A DNA stretch of 64,000 nucleotides, taken from NCBI RefSeq assembly GCF_003369915.1, contig NC_046674.1:16678001-16742000 (forward strand), read 5' to 3'. Shown here piece after piece: positions 1 through 11,348 of this stretch (position 1 is its first letter; every line of letters begins with the position of its first letter). The position numbers and the translations under genes are program-made. A model generated the notes under the pieces. That model was not told where the DNA came from, did not search any database, and saw nothing but the letters and a program-made list of their open reading frames with translations. The DNA comes from Drosophila miranda. Lineage: Eukaryota; Arthropoda; Insecta; Diptera; Drosophilidae.

Positions 1-1498
1 ACCCATATCTTTTGGTATCACCAGGACAAGGTAAGTAGCGCCGCCGCTCCACTTCACCCCACTCCTTGCCACACCACACCACACCACACCACAGCAAACC
101 ACTCCCTTGAAATCAATTTACAGGGAAAGCGCCCACAGAACGAACGAAAAACCAATTTAAGGTTTTCCTTTTTGGTGCCAAATTATCTTGCAATAATTGA
201 GTTTGGTGCGCCGTAAAAGCGCAAGGGCAAGGGCAAGAAGGATCGGGATTGGGATCGAGAAGGACGCCCCGCCGTGCCACGCCCAGCCAATTGCTGGGGA
301 ATAAACGTTTTTAACTTTTATGAGCTCCGGGCTGGCGCCTCTTTGGGGTGTGGATACGGCGCTGGGTGGAGTGCGAGTTTGTTCGCGTTTGTTTACGCGT
401 CGTATACGCAACGTATTTAATTTTGGCTTTTATGATTATGAGAAAACATGCTTTTGCATTTAGGCTATACGCCATACCCCATGCCCCATGGCCACACACT
501 TCCACATTCCCTCATTCCCCCACTCGCTGCCACACTTTGAAAATAACTTTTCAGCAAGGGAAAATTTTGTTTAATATTCTTGCACCTCTCCACCGCTCTA
601 TACCGTCCGCAGGTGCTTAGCGAGGAGACTGGCGGAGGACGTCTGAAATTCAAGACCATCAAATCGGAGGAGACCAAATCCATTCTGCTCATTTACGATG
701 CGGACCTGCTCCACTCGGGAAAGTACTCCTGTTATCCATCCAACTCGGAGATAGCCAGCATACGCGTCCATGTCCTGCAGGGTGAGTGTGGGCCACCGTG
801 CCGTTTCCGGTTTCAGTTTTTGGTTTCCGGCTCTCTGTCTCTCTCTCTCTCAGAGGCCGACTTTAAGACCGCCTTAATTTGATGCCAAAGTCTGATAATG
901 TGAATTATTTATTCAAGCTTCTGCTTGACCTCGATTTGTATGCATTAAAAGTTGCATCTTTCTCCGGCTCTGGCTCTGGTTCTGGCTCCGGCTTTGGCTC
1001 TGGCTCCGTCTCTTCTTGTGGCGAAACTTTATGCAATTTATGAACTAGCCACAAGAGCACGAGAGAACAGGCCTTTTCGACTACAAATTTGTTACTCATT
1101 CAAGTTTTATCTTCTCTTCTCTTCTCTTCTCTTCTGTTCTGTTCTGTTCTCTTTGGACAGGCGAACGCCCCGAGGCCATGCAAACGAATGCGGCGCCGGC
1201 CGCCGTCGCCCTGGCCTGCTGGTCCTGCCACACGGCCCAGGCCACTCAGGCGGTCAAAGTAATTAGCACAATGGTCGCGGCATTTGTATTGTTGGAGGCA
1301 TGCTCCTCGCTGCTGCTCCAGGGCGGAGGTGGACCAGGTGCTGCCGGCGGAGGAGGTCGTGCCAAGGAGAGACCCGGCCGCGACCCAGAGTTTCCGAGCA
1401 CAGGCTGCTGCCCCGCTGGTGCTGGCCAGGAGAATGCCATTCCCATGATGACGCCCGCCGGCGGCCCTGTCAATAGTGGCAGCAGGAATGCACGGTGA
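1..1498 (+). CDS. dpr10: dpr-family Ig-domain cell-surface receptor, last three exons (partial)
   Basis: Three exons are visible: 1-30 (open at the left edge), 613-781 and 1161-1498, all with GT-AG borders (donors at 31 and 782, acceptors ending at 612 and 1160). They join in frame with phases 0 and 1. The first two encode the second Ig domain: it starts THIFWYHQDK, runs through GGRLKFKTIKSEETKSILL and ends with the F-strand cysteine in HSGKYSCYPSN, then IRVHVLQ. The last exon encodes GERPEAMQTNAAPAAVALAC and a hydrophobic stretch (around VISTMVAAFVLLEACSSLLL), followed by a Gly/Pro-rich tail and TGA at 1496-1498. The C-terminal hydrophobic stretch fits a membrane or GPI anchor. Dpr proteins pair with DIP receptors in synaptic partner matching in flies. 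I chose dpr10 because the tail and the 67D-like neighbourhood fit, but dpr6 is close in sequence and cannot be excluded. The signal peptide, first Ig domain and promoter lie left of the window. Confidence 0.85.
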
Positions 1499-2200
1499 TA
1501 AATTAATGTCGCTCCGTTGGAATTCCACCGCCAATGCAGCAGCGCCCGCCCCTAAATGAGGCAGAGAGCTGCAGCAGAAATGATTTATAGCAGCCACAGC
1601 AGGGGCCGGCAGGAGCAGCAGAAGGAGCCGTTTTCCGTTTCCCTCGAAAGTTCTTCAGAGTTGAGCTGCATGTAATACCTTTAAGAACGACACAAAAAAC
1701 CCCCCCCACTAATTATGCTAATGATGAAAAGATGTTGCAACTGCTTCTTCTCCTGCTCCTGCGGCTCCTGCTCCTCCTAAGTTGTAAGTAAGAGTGTTTC
1801 TAATTAAGTGTGCAAGGATCTAGTTAGCCGAGCAGGACATTTTTTTTGGCTGGGCCGCAGCCTTGTACATAAGACCCGGGCTAAAGCTTGGCTAAACGCA
1901 GAGACCATTTGAACGAATCATCAAAATTATATGGCCAGCTTATACTAGAGCTAGGTTCCGGTTCCGGTTCAGGTTCCGGTTCAGGTTCAGGTTCGGACGC
2001 GGGTTCAGGTGCAGTTCAGCCCAGTTTGTTCAAGGAATACTACACATACTAGACACTAGATACTACCTATACATAGAGACATTATTGCGTAGCGAAAACT
2101 TTACTCAGATTGTTGTAAATACTAAAGGGATTTCTTGTGTTTCTTGGGTGTACCCTGTATAGCGTAGACGTAGTCCTTAAGCAGTGTAAATAGTTAGGAA

Positions 2201-2240
2201 TACAATACCATACAATACAATACAATACAATACAATAGAA
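2201..2240 (+). repeat. (TACAA)n pentamer microsatellite
   Basis: About eight copies of TACAA with one interruption (TACCA), inside the presumed dpr 3' UTR. Confidence 0.9.
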
Positions 2241-2969
2241 TATTTTTATGTGGACTTTGTCAGAGGTTCCTAAACTACAATTTTTTGTCTTTTTTTTTTT
2301 TAGAATTTTCGTAAGTTAGGCAAATGTACGGACACTCGGAGAAGAGTTTTCCGTTTGGGGCATTCTTTGGCTTTTTTAATAATCTATGGGGACATCAAAA
2401 TTGTATGGGAAATTCCTGCCAAAAGCTAGCTTCACTTTGAAGTAGGACCTTCCGAGGCTAACAATTTATTTAAGAGTTTTCCTACGGCCAAGGATATGCA
2501 GGGACTCGTTCGGGCTAGTGCCAGTCATGTGGGAAGTTCTTGTTCCCGTTACCAATTCCTGCAATGGGTTCCTTGCCCTTCTCCACTGCTCCACCCCTCC
2601 CCCACTCCACCACGCTCTGTCGTCGTCTTGGCCAACTCCAGCAATATTTAGAGCTTCTATTTCAGCATGTCCGGTTGCATATTCTCAGCCCCTGCCCGAG
2701 CTGCCGAGTCACTGCCGCCGAGCACTCTTGTCGGTTGAATATTTGCATTTCCATTTCTTGAAGGAGCGAGTAAGTGACTGGCTGAGTGAGTGAGTCCCCT
2801 TCATGCCTGTGTATGTGTTGTATGTACGTGTGGCCCACATTTAAAAGTCCACTAAAGGCCACTGTGACACTGCTCGGCCACCATTCATTGAGGAGTCATG
2901 GCCCGAAAACGGAAACGGGCCCGAATTTATCCGATCAAAATTGTAAATAACATGCATATACCATATATG

Positions 2970-2975
2970 AATAAA
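2970..2975 (+). terminator. candidate poly(A) signal AATAAA for the dpr gene
   Basis: A canonical AATAAA sits in AT-rich sequence 1.47 kb past the dpr stop codon. Alternative signals lie 300 bp further on. Confidence 0.35.
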
Positions 2976-3298
2976 CTATAAACCTGTACTCAACAATTTA
3001 TGTGGTAGTCATACATACACACATACACACACACCAACACACACCAACACACACACCAACACACACACTATATATACAGATAATGCATTCATATATAGTA
3101 CATATATGTAATACGTATATACATATATATGAATATTAATAATGTTAACCGAACGCATGCAAAATTAGTCGCGACATGTAAATGAATGTTTAATGGGTAA
3201 AATTAATGTTGCTATAAACGGGACAGCGGAATATACCATACAAAATAATTGCAATTAAGCAAATAAAATAATGTTTAAGTGTAAAACTAGCCAGTAAT

Positions 3299-3299
<1 letters not shown>

Positions 3300-3339
<40 letters not shown>
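3300..3339 (+). repeat. (CA)n microsatellite
   Basis: About 20 uninterrupted CA units. Shorter CA tracts precede it at 3016-3068. Confidence 0.95.
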
Positions 3340-3343
<4 letters not shown>

Positions 3344-4627
3344 AACAGAAAATCAGAAAACAAAAAAACAAACTTTGTTGACCTTTGTTGCAAACAAAAA
3401 TGGCAACGCATTATAAAGGTTATGAAATTGTTTTTAATTTTTAAGCAGCGTAGCTACGCAACTATGGAAATCGGTATGGAAATTTCAATAAAGATTTTTT
3501 TTTGGGTATTACCATTTAATGATAAATATGTGTATCACAAAGGCATACATAGTGCCCTCCCCCACACCCCCCACAGCCCCACTCCTCCCCCTCTCCGTTT
3601 GATATGCGCTTTGGTATTGGGATGGAGCTCTGCTCTGCTCTGCTCTGCGCCGTGATGGCCTCCCGCCGGGCTGGAAGTCCGGGAAAGATTTATGCAAATA
3701 TTTTCCATTGCTATTCATGCATTTGGCCAAAAAATTTTAATGGCCCACACAGACAATGGAACGTGAGTGCCTGCCTACTGGGAGATTGCAAGTTTCTCTC
3801 TTCTGTTCTCTCGTATTTTTCGGGGGCGGCATTTTCCATTTTTCAGCCTAATAAAGCCGCAATGCAAACGGCAAGAAGAAAAGTGTAAGCCAGGAAAGGC
3901 AAAGCCAAAGGAATGGAAAGGAATGGGCATTAAGTGCCTGGCAGGATGGCTGTCTGGCCGTCTGGCTGTCCTTGCTGATGGGATGGCCTGGCTGGCAGGA
4001 CTAGGCCATGTGTGCGCTATCCTGTCGCAGGACTCTGTTTGCCGTTTTGGTAAGACATCAAAAGCCGTTAACATAAAAGTTTATTATATGACAAGTAAGT
4101 ACATATATTTCTCTCTCTCTCTGGCCATATCCGAGTATGTGCATATGTTCGCTCTCCCTCTCTCTCCCTCTGTTGGCCAAGGCAAATAACGGTAATATCA
4201 TGCCAAAAAGTTTAATAGCGCACAACGCGTCACCCAGCCCCAGCCCCAGCCCCAGCTCCATTGCTCCATTCCTCACCTCTTCCCGCCACCCATCAAACCG
4301 AATTGAGTGGAAAGCGTAAGAAGCGCATAAGGCACATGAGCCGGAAAGTTGTTACCCCCGTTCTGCCGCACAGAGAAGGTATTGCCGTCATCATGAGACG
4401 ATGATGATGATGATGATGGTGATTGGAACACCCGCATGCCACCGAGGATCTGTGGAGTCAATGGAGACCCAGAAGAAAGACACTTTTGGTACGAGTGGAG
4501 CAGAATTGGATTGCTAAATCGGAGGCGGATGTTGCAGGGGCTATTGCAACCACTCTCAATCCCGATTACTATCGTTTTTCCGACCACTTTTCATCCATAA
4601 ATAAGCACCGGCCTAGCCAGATTTGAG
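3340..4627. other. non-coding spacer, dpr gene to TRIR-like gene
   Basis: I see no gene. The stretch holds CT-rich blocks (about 4111-4172), an AGCCCC array (about 4233-4256) and a GATGAT tract (about 4400-4420). The small open frames here are low-complexity and have no splice support. Confidence 0.6.
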
Positions 4628-4633
4628 TTTATT
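4628..4633 (-). terminator. poly(A) signal of the TRIR-like gene
   Basis: AATAAA on the minus strand (TTTATT on plus), 72 bases beyond the TAA of the TRIR-like gene. This is the usual spacing for a compact fly 3' UTR. Confidence 0.7.
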
Positions 4634-4705
4634 TGGGTCTACACTGGGATTAGCGTACTGATGGGTAGTAGAGCAACAAATGGGGCAGTGGTCGTGGGCG
4701 TGGTC

Positions 4706-5497
4706 TTACTTGACCAAGTTAGGATGGCCTTCTGCCTTCTCACAGCAAGTGGTGTTGTACTTCTCGACCTCGGCCAGGTAGACGGACCAGAAGTCCTTTG
4801 GATCCACCTTCTTCTTGGCGCGATCTTGCAGCTTGGGCACTCGGCCGGTCTTCAGGATCCTGCCACCACGACGACGTCCCACGCAGAGGGGCGGTGGAGC
4901 TGGGGCGTCGACCGCCGCAGTGACAATGTAGGGAGCGACTTCACCGCCTGCGCGTATACTCTCTCGGGCGACAGTATTCTGTTCCTCTTGCATTTTCTTG
5001 AAAATATCCAAGAAAGACCCATCGTTGGCGAAGTAGGAGCCGCTCGTCCCCGCCTTGGCGGTGGCCGACATTTTCGGGTCCTTGGCCAAGGTCGACCGCA
5101 GCTTCTTCAGCCTCTCCTGTGTCTCGGGATGAATGCGGTCTTGGTCGAACGGAACAGACGACCCGCCTCTGCCTAGTCCAATCCCTGGCTGGCTCTGGGG
5201 GTCATCCTTCTGTGCGGCGCTCGGCTGCTGGGGACGGCACCGCCAATTGATGCCCTGAACGCGAGGGCCTTCGCCTGGATCTGGCGAATCCGAGCGACGA
5301 CGCTCACGCTCCCTGGAACGATCTCTGGACCTCCCTCTATGGCCGTGACGTCGGAGCTCATCTGATCGTTCCGGGGAGCTTCCGGCCCGATTGCGGAAGC
5401 TGCTGCCATTATGCTGCCATTTGAGGGAGGAGCCGGGTCCGTGCGTGTACAGCATCTGCTGCGAACGCTTTTCCTTCTTATGCTCAGGACAGGACAT
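4706..5497 (-). CDS. TRIR/C19orf43-like small basic protein, 263 aa
   Basis: A single coding exon from ATG (5497-5495) to TAA (4708-4706). The N-terminal third is an Arg/Ser/Glu/Asp-rich region (RSRDRSRERERRRSDSPD) typical of nuclear RNA-associated proteins. The middle has a helical segment (GSFLDIFKKMQEEQ). The C-terminal 50 residues, GGRILKTGRVPKLQD then DPKDFWSVYLAEVEKY and a final LVK, match the C-terminal signature of human TRIR (lysine-rich, KDxWxxYxAEVxKY, ending in LVK). TRIR was described as an RNase that interacts with telomerase RNA. Flies lack telomerase, so any conserved role must be a different one. A short intron in the 5' UTR (5508-5578) puts the ATG in the second exon. The gene is divergent from the E2-like gene, 698 bp ATG to ATG. 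The family call rests on remembered motifs, not on an alignment. Confidence 0.75.
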   Translation of the reverse strand: MSCPEHKKEKRSQQMLYTHGPGSSLKWQHNGSSFRNRAGSSPERSDELRRHGHRGRSRDRSRERERRRSDSPDPGEGPRVQGINWRCRPQQPSAAQKDDPQSQPGIGLGRGGSSVPFDQDRIHPETQERLKKLRSTLAKDPKMSATAKAGTSGSYFANDGSFLDIFKKMQEEQNTVARESIRAGGEVAPYIVTAAVDAPAPPPLCVGRRRGGRILKTGRVPKLQDRAKKKVDPKDFWSVYLAEVEKYNTTCCEKAEGHPNLVK

Positions 5498-5507
5498 TTC
5501 GTGGGAT

Positions 5508-5578
5508 CTGGAATGCGAAAAAGTGCCATGCCCTCTCTCTCTCTCTCTCTCTGTCTCTCTAACCCTTCACGTACTTAC
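5508..5578 (-). other. 5' UTR intron of the TRIR-like gene
   Basis: On the minus strand a consensus donor GTAAGT starts at 5578. A pyrimidine-rich stretch (TTTTTCGCATTCCAG) ends at 5508, ten bases before the ATG. At 71 bp the intron has a typical fly length. It contains a pure GA repeat. Reading through from the upstream exon is out of frame with the ORF, so that exon is untranslated. Confidence 0.6.
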
Positions 5579-6072
5579 AATATTCAGTTCCCAATTTTCA
5601 ATCAGTCGACGAGGCTCGAAGTTGTTGCTTCTGCGATTGTTTTTTTTGTCTTGAAAAATAGTCAGAAAGACGTGTTTTTCGAAAACTACTGGATTTGGGT
5701 TTGAGATTTGGGTTTGGGCACAATTGAACCAAAAACCCTTTGTCACGAGATTCGTATGCACGATTCCCGAGGACTCTAGGGGTACACCCAGAAGCCGAAT
5801 AAAAGTAGCCACACTCTGGGACTCTGGGAGCGAGGCTTAACGGCTGGCTGGTGAGAGCTGGTCAGATGTTGCGGAAACATATGAAATATTTTAAAATTCG
5901 CATATCATAGGTCCTTCGGTGGCAAGGGGCAGAGCTAGAGACAAACAGTGGCAGGGCTTGCGGCAGTCATTGGCTCCGAGACCGGTTCCGGCCGGTAGAA
6001 CTTTAGAGCTCATCATGCCCGCCTCCTTGTGCATTCAATTTAACACCAAATCGACAACAAAAGAATAAAACG
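5579..6072. promoter_or_regulatory. shared divergent promoter region (TRIR-like - / E2-like +)
   Basis: This lies between the presumed first exon of the minus-strand gene and the initiator of the plus-strand gene. Neither side has a TATA box. The minus-strand transcription start must be upstream (higher coordinates) of 5579, probably between about 5800 and 5900. Promoter function is inferred from the layout only. Confidence 0.45.
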
Positions 6073-6078
6073 TCAGTT
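6073..6078 (+). promoter_or_regulatory. TCAGTT initiator of the E2-like gene
   Basis: A perfect fly initiator (TCAGTT, A+1 at 6075) lies 121 bases upstream of the ATG, with no TATA box about 30 bases before it. It would give a 5' UTR of about 120 nt. Confidence 0.45.
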
Positions 6079-6195
6079 GTGAAACAGTACAGAAAGTCAG
6101 TCACACATGTGTCGACGTACAAAAATATAAGCAAATACAAAATCCTAGCAACTGGGCTGGGAAACACAGATCTACAGGACGACCACACAACCATC

Positions 6196-6954
6196 ATGCC
6201 GAATAGAGCTGAAACTCGCGTCAAGAAAGAGTTCGAGCAATTTATTGGCTTCGAGGAGGTAAGTGGGGCGATCAGAACATGGAGTTCCATGGCGGCGGAA
6301 GACTCCGCAATACCAATACAAATACTTGCCTCTTTCTGACAGATCGGGGGCCAGTGCTCGATAAAAATCGAAGTTGTCGACGGGCAGTGGTCATGTCTGC
6401 GGGGCGAGATAACCGGGCCCGCCGACACGCCCTACGAGGGCGGGAACTTTGTACTGGACATTAAAGTGCCGGATACATTTCCGTTCAATCCGCCGAAGGT
6501 TGGTATCCCTAAAGCAGCCCTGGGCCGCAGGTGAATGACTAAAACAATCCGCATCTCGTGGCAGGTGCGCTTCCTCACGCGCGTCTGGCACCCGAACGTC
6601 TCTTCGGAGAGTGGCGCCTTCAGCGAGCGCTTACTCAAGGACAGCTGGGTAGTGTCGTCGTCGCTGCGCGCCTTTCTGCTGTCCTTGCAGGTCTGGCTGT
6701 CCGCTGGCGAGCCGGATTACATAGAGGACATGGAGGTGGGGCTCCAGTTCAAGGAACACCAGGATATGTTTCAGCTTACTGCCCAGCACTGGACCAATGC
6801 ATACGCAGGCGGCTCCCACACCGTTCCCGGCTGTGACGCGAAGATCCAACGTCTCAGGGAGCTGAACACGAGCATCGACGAGCACGGCGCTCGCCTGATC
6901 CTCTCTAAGGAGAACTGGAACTTGGAGAAGGCCGCCGATAGCATGTTCGGTTAA
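6196..6954 (+). CDS. UBE2K/UbcD4-like E2 variant, catalytic Cys replaced by Ser, 202 aa
   Basis: Three exons, 6196-6258, 6343-6498 and 6565-6954, joined in phase 0, give 202 aa (human UBE2K has 200). The UBC fold is plain: [25 protein letters not shown], and the HPN motif at residues 82-84. The C-terminal UBA-like part ends [17 protein letters not shown], very close to fly UbcD4. In active members the sequence after HPNISSVTGAI is CLDILKDQW. Here it is [13 protein letters not shown], so the catalytic position is Ser93 (AGC, 6622-6624) and the flanking residues also differ. The Met-Gly loop of the UBA domain (RDMGIDE in UbcD4) reads RELNTSIDE, with an insertion. Splice sites and frame are intact over 202 codons, so this looks like a maintained gene and not a pseudogene. 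The second donor (GTTGGT) is weak. It probably arose as a diverged duplicate of UbcD4. A dominant-negative or non-catalytic ubiquitin role is inference. Confidence 0.85.
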
Positions 6955-7199
6955 CACATCAGCTAACACATCAGCACTGGCCAGCAAGTCAAGCCATACT
7001 TTGGTCATCGGCCAGATGCAACACGACACGAATTGGCAGCATAAGCCATTAATGAAGCAAATCGATTTTGTCTCATTTCGTTTTTGTTGTGTTTTTGTTT
7101 TTGGTCGCCGTGTCTTCTGCCAGAGGTTGAGCAGCGAGCTAACAGCGGCAGAACAAATTCTCTTACGGCCTTACAGGGGCATGTTAATTTAGCAGCGAG

Positions 7200-7945
7200 C
7201 TAACAGAGAGAGAACACTATGTTGAGAGCAGGCCCTGACCTACATCAACTTTGTTATCTACAAAACCATGCTCTTGCTCGGCCAAAAACTTTCGCTTTCG
7301 TTTCTTGCTGTGAGCTAAAAAGAGAAGAAGTCGAGCCAGCCGATCTGCAAGCTGAGCTTTGACTCTCCTACGCTGCACTGCTGCTGCCCTCTCACGCCCT
7401 CTCTTTTGACGCGCCAGCGCAAGCTATGTCTACACTACGCTCTATCAGCTTTCGGTCTCATTCTTCGAAGAAGCTTTGAGACTCCCACGCAGCTTCACTC
7501 TTATCGCAGCTTTCAGTCCAGTCTGTCCCCCTCGCTCGGCACATTCAAAGCGGTCGTCTAAAACGCGTGTCTAAGTTTCGCATTCTTTTTTCTTTTTCAA
7601 CAAGTCAGTGAAATCAATCGGTTCTAGATTCCAAACCGCGACATGATCTATCATGTAAGCTCTCGCTAAACGCACCATTTAATTCAGTTTTGTTGCGGTT
7701 CTTTTTGGTTTTTGTATTTTCAATGTTTTTTCGCTAAGAGTGAGAGCGAAAGCAAGAGTGATTGAAAGCACAGCTTGACTGAAAGAGGTGCCGGGCGAAA
7801 AGATGCACAAGGCACAAAGGGCAAAAAGTGAGTGTAAGTGCGAGTGAAAAACGGCCTCAAAGCGAAAGGCAGAAACGACGTCCGATTTCTGGGCAGAGCT
7901 TTGAGGCTGCAAGCAAGGCGTAACAGAAAACGAAACAGAAGGTAA
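7200..7945 (+). promoter_or_regulatory. possible promoter and 5' UTR exon(s) of an unidentified + strand gene
   Basis: The sequence changes from AT-rich spacer to balanced, GAGA-containing DNA (AGAGAGAGAAC at 7206, many GCTTTC and AGCGAG words). A TCAGTG initiator-like site is at 7605-7610. Consensus-like donors follow: CAT|GTAAGC at about 7655 and AAG|GTAAGG at about 7940. A candidate acceptor TTAATTCAG ends at 7687. I cannot find the downstream coding exons, so the gene it would serve (possibly one with very long introns) is unknown. Confidence 0.3.
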
Positions 7946-10900
7946 GGAGTATTTCTTTTTATTCAAGATACTAAATGCTCAAATGTGGCCGAACGATTTT
8001 AATGCGAATTGAACAAACGTTAGCAAGAATTTAAATTGCTCATTATCCCGGCCAGATCACCTCTATTCGAGGGAAAGCGACGTGAAGCGAAGCTCAACAA
8101 CCGTCTGAGCCCCCACTTGGGGAAACTGAGTTCCCCGAAAAGTTCAAGCCCGCGAGCAATTGTCGAATATTCCCTTTAATTGCGCATTGCTCGGGACACA
8201 GCTGTCGTCAGATGAAAGCGAGAATGCCCGAGGAATGTGGCACACGGCTGTGTCCGAGCACCGGGCGGGGGCTGGGGCTGGGGCTGGGGCCAGGGCAGGG
8301 CAATCGAGAAAAGGGAAAATAAATTATCATCATTGGTGACATTTTCATTTGTCAACGTAATTCTCTTTGTGTCGCATTCCTTCCGCTGCCTAAAAACGCC
8401 CTACGCGCACCCTGTAGCACCCATCCTTGCAGGACAAACATGATGAAAAAAAAAACTCCGGCAATTTGGCGAGGAATTTCACTTTTCTTTGACGGGCGAA
8501 AAAACCAAAAAAAACACGCAAAACAGAGACAGAGAATGACACGTTTCGCTTTTATTGGGGATGCCAGGATTGCCTGGCTGCCGTTATGGCCGGGTACATT
8601 TTTAATGTGAAAATATGATTTGATTTTGCTCCTCCGCTCCTCGCTCCGCCTCACATTCGTTCGCCTGTAGATTGTAGCCTGTACCTTATAGCGGCGGAGC
8701 ACTGCAATTTATGTATATTTGCCTGGTTCTCTGCTGCTTTCTCTGCTGCTTTCTCTGGTGATTTCGCGCACTTTGAGTACTCGCATGATTTTGCTCATAT
8801 TGGGCATAAATCACGCGTCTAAGGCTTCAAATGCAAAATAACCGACACACAAGTACAAGTGTACACGTGTGTACACGTGTGTGCGGACTTGTATCTGTGT
8901 GAAAATCCAGTACATAATTTATTGACATGACTGCGACGTCTGGCAGGGCCAAAGCCACGGCAGGTATTGCCGAATTCTGTCCTCCAGCTGCAGAAATGGA
9001 ATACTGTACATTATTTTACCGATCCTACGGCCTGCCTACCCCCCAATACCCCCCCATACCGCCCCCCCCCCATACATGTCACAGACACCTCTCTCTGTCC
9101 CTCTCGCAGTCTCTTTTCTCTCCTCCGCTGCGTGCTTGTGACGCTGTCAAAGCGAGTGCCAGTGGCGCCGCTTTGATGGCCAATTTAAATGGCAGCAAAG
9201 TGAGTTGTTAAATGCATTCCAGTGCTGCATCTCGCATTGATTGGTGGGCTTTGGTTCGGTCTTAAGTAGCATAGAAATGACAGCGCTCTTTGACAATCGG
9301 AGGACTTCAAAGAGCGACTTAGTGGCCTGAAACTTCCGAAACAGACTCTCGCCGACTCCCTAAATATATTATAGATGCCATTGCTGAGCCATCCTGCCCC
9401 TGATCCCCACAAAGAGTTGCAGTTTTTCCCCACTGCCCCTCATGCAGCGAGAAATAATTGAGTTGAATAATTTCCTCATTTTCCTCATATTCCTCCGTAA
9501 CCAGCAAAAGGCAGCAGCGAAATTTATTTGCTTTATTATTTACAGATGTAATGAAATTTCTGCGGTTACTCATGCGATCCACCGGGAAGGGATGGGGGGG
9601 GCTATTCCCTTGGAAATTATTTTGGCGCCAATTTTTCAGCCAAATTTCCCCCATTTTTGGCCTTTAAAAATAGCAAATTAATTATATTTCACGCTGGAAC
9701 AAAAAAAAACAGAACAACAACAACAACAAAAACAACAGCAATTTGTGTGTTTACTCTGGCTCATAATTAAATTTTCCTCTGGTGCGTGAGGGGGATGCTA
9801 TCCATGCGTGTGTGTGTGTTTGTGTTTGTGTGTTTGTGTGTGTGTGTGTGTGGTTTGAGGTTAGGGCAGTAATACGGCTTTGATTATGAAATCGGTTTAA
9901 GCGGGTTTCCTGTTGTCTGTTTTCCCTGTATATTGTAAACACATTTTTTTTGTTTTTTTTTGTTTTTGTTTTCCCTTTTTAAAAGGGTATTACGAGAGGA
10001 GAGTCGATCTGCCATCGGCTGGCTGCCATGGAGAAAGTGTACCCGAAAAGCCATGCCCATGTCCCTGCTTCTATGATTGGTGTCCTTTATGCCTTTTGAC
10101 TATGTGCCACATTGTTGTTTGTTTGCCGGGGCCGGGGCTGGTGCCGGGGCTGGTTCTGTCTTCATAAATGAATATCCAGGACCCGACAAATTTGTTGCTC
10201 ACTTTTTGCACACTTTGTGCTGTCAGTTTTGTGGTCAACACCACTCCTTCTTCCCTCTTCCCTCTTCCCTCTTCATGCCCCCGCCCCAGTCCTGCCCCGT
10301 AATGCAATTTGTCATTTTAAATTTTTGCTCCTCTGCCTCCTGGCCTTTGTTTCAAATGGAATTTTTGGCATTTCGTTCACATAAATTAGGCATGACTGTC
10401 GGGGTCCGTCTGTCCGTCCGTCTGTCCTTTGTTGATGTTTGCTGTTGCACTCAAATTGCTGTGTAAATAATTATTTTTCCAATTTCGTTTAGATGCAAAT
10501 TGTTTATTTGTGAAATCTTTTTCAATTCCAGTTGTGTGGCCAGTGAAATTGTGTGTGTGTGTCCTGATTAGAATTTCCTCAGACAATTGCAGCCCCTCAG
10601 CTAGCCGTCAATTTAAGTGGATTTGTCTACGAGTGTCTTGGCCGATAAACCCTGCCCGAAATGACCTCAAATGCAATTACTGGCCTGCACTCCCTGCACT
10701 GCCTTCTGCCTCGGATTGCTTAGACTCCACCTTCCCCAACAAACAGTGGAATATTATAGCATGCCCATCAGTTTTAATCAAGGGAATATGCGAGATTTCC
10801 GAGCCTGAAACTATATTTATTTTTTTGTCCATTCGATGAACGTTGCGTCGTTTGTAAGCCCCAAGGGCCCCCCCCTTGGCCCTTTCCCCCCCGTCCTGTG

Positions 10901-11346
10901 TGCATGCATTTAATGCCATTTAAGCTGGACTCTGTCCAGGTCTCCTCCACTCCTCCACTCCTCCTCTCCTCGTCTGGGGTCCTGGATGGTATCCAATTTC
11001 TGGGCACTTAACTGAAATACATTTTTATGGACATTCCCTGGCAGTGGAGGGTGGTTGAGGGGGGAGGGGGAGAGGGGCAACTGTGGCCGGCCGAGGTGGG
11101 TCTCCATCCTTTTGTCCTTTTTTTTTGTCATTGCAAACTCGCGCGCTTCTCCTTGTGTTGCGACATTTCGCACATCCTTGTGACTGCATAATTTTGCTGT
11201 ACGTTTGCCGTGCTGAAATATTCTCATCTTTCGTTTGTATTTTGCATGATTTACTCAGATTTCATTCCGCCATTGCTGTTCCTCCCTCTCCACCCCCCCC
11301 TCCATCACCCCCTCTATCTTTCTCTCTTTGTTTCGACAGCCATCTC

Positions 11347-11348
<2 letters not shown>

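Larger units (their letters stand above)
1499..2975 (+). other. probable 3' UTR of the dpr gene
   Basis: There is no coding signal here. The stretch is increasingly AT-rich and contains a hexamer array of GGTTCC/GGTTCA at about 1955-2000 and a TACAA array at 2201-2240. The first good AATAAA after the stop is at 2970-2975, which would give a 3' UTR of about 1.5 kb. Further candidates lie at about 3263 and 3296. Long 3' UTRs are normal for neural fly genes. The exact end is inferred. Confidence 0.45.

Noticed and set aside
5567..5812. Minus-strand frame in the TRIR-like 5' exon as an N-terminal coding exon
   Set aside because: It begins with GTG, not ATG, and splicing into the next exon shifts out of the TRIR frame.
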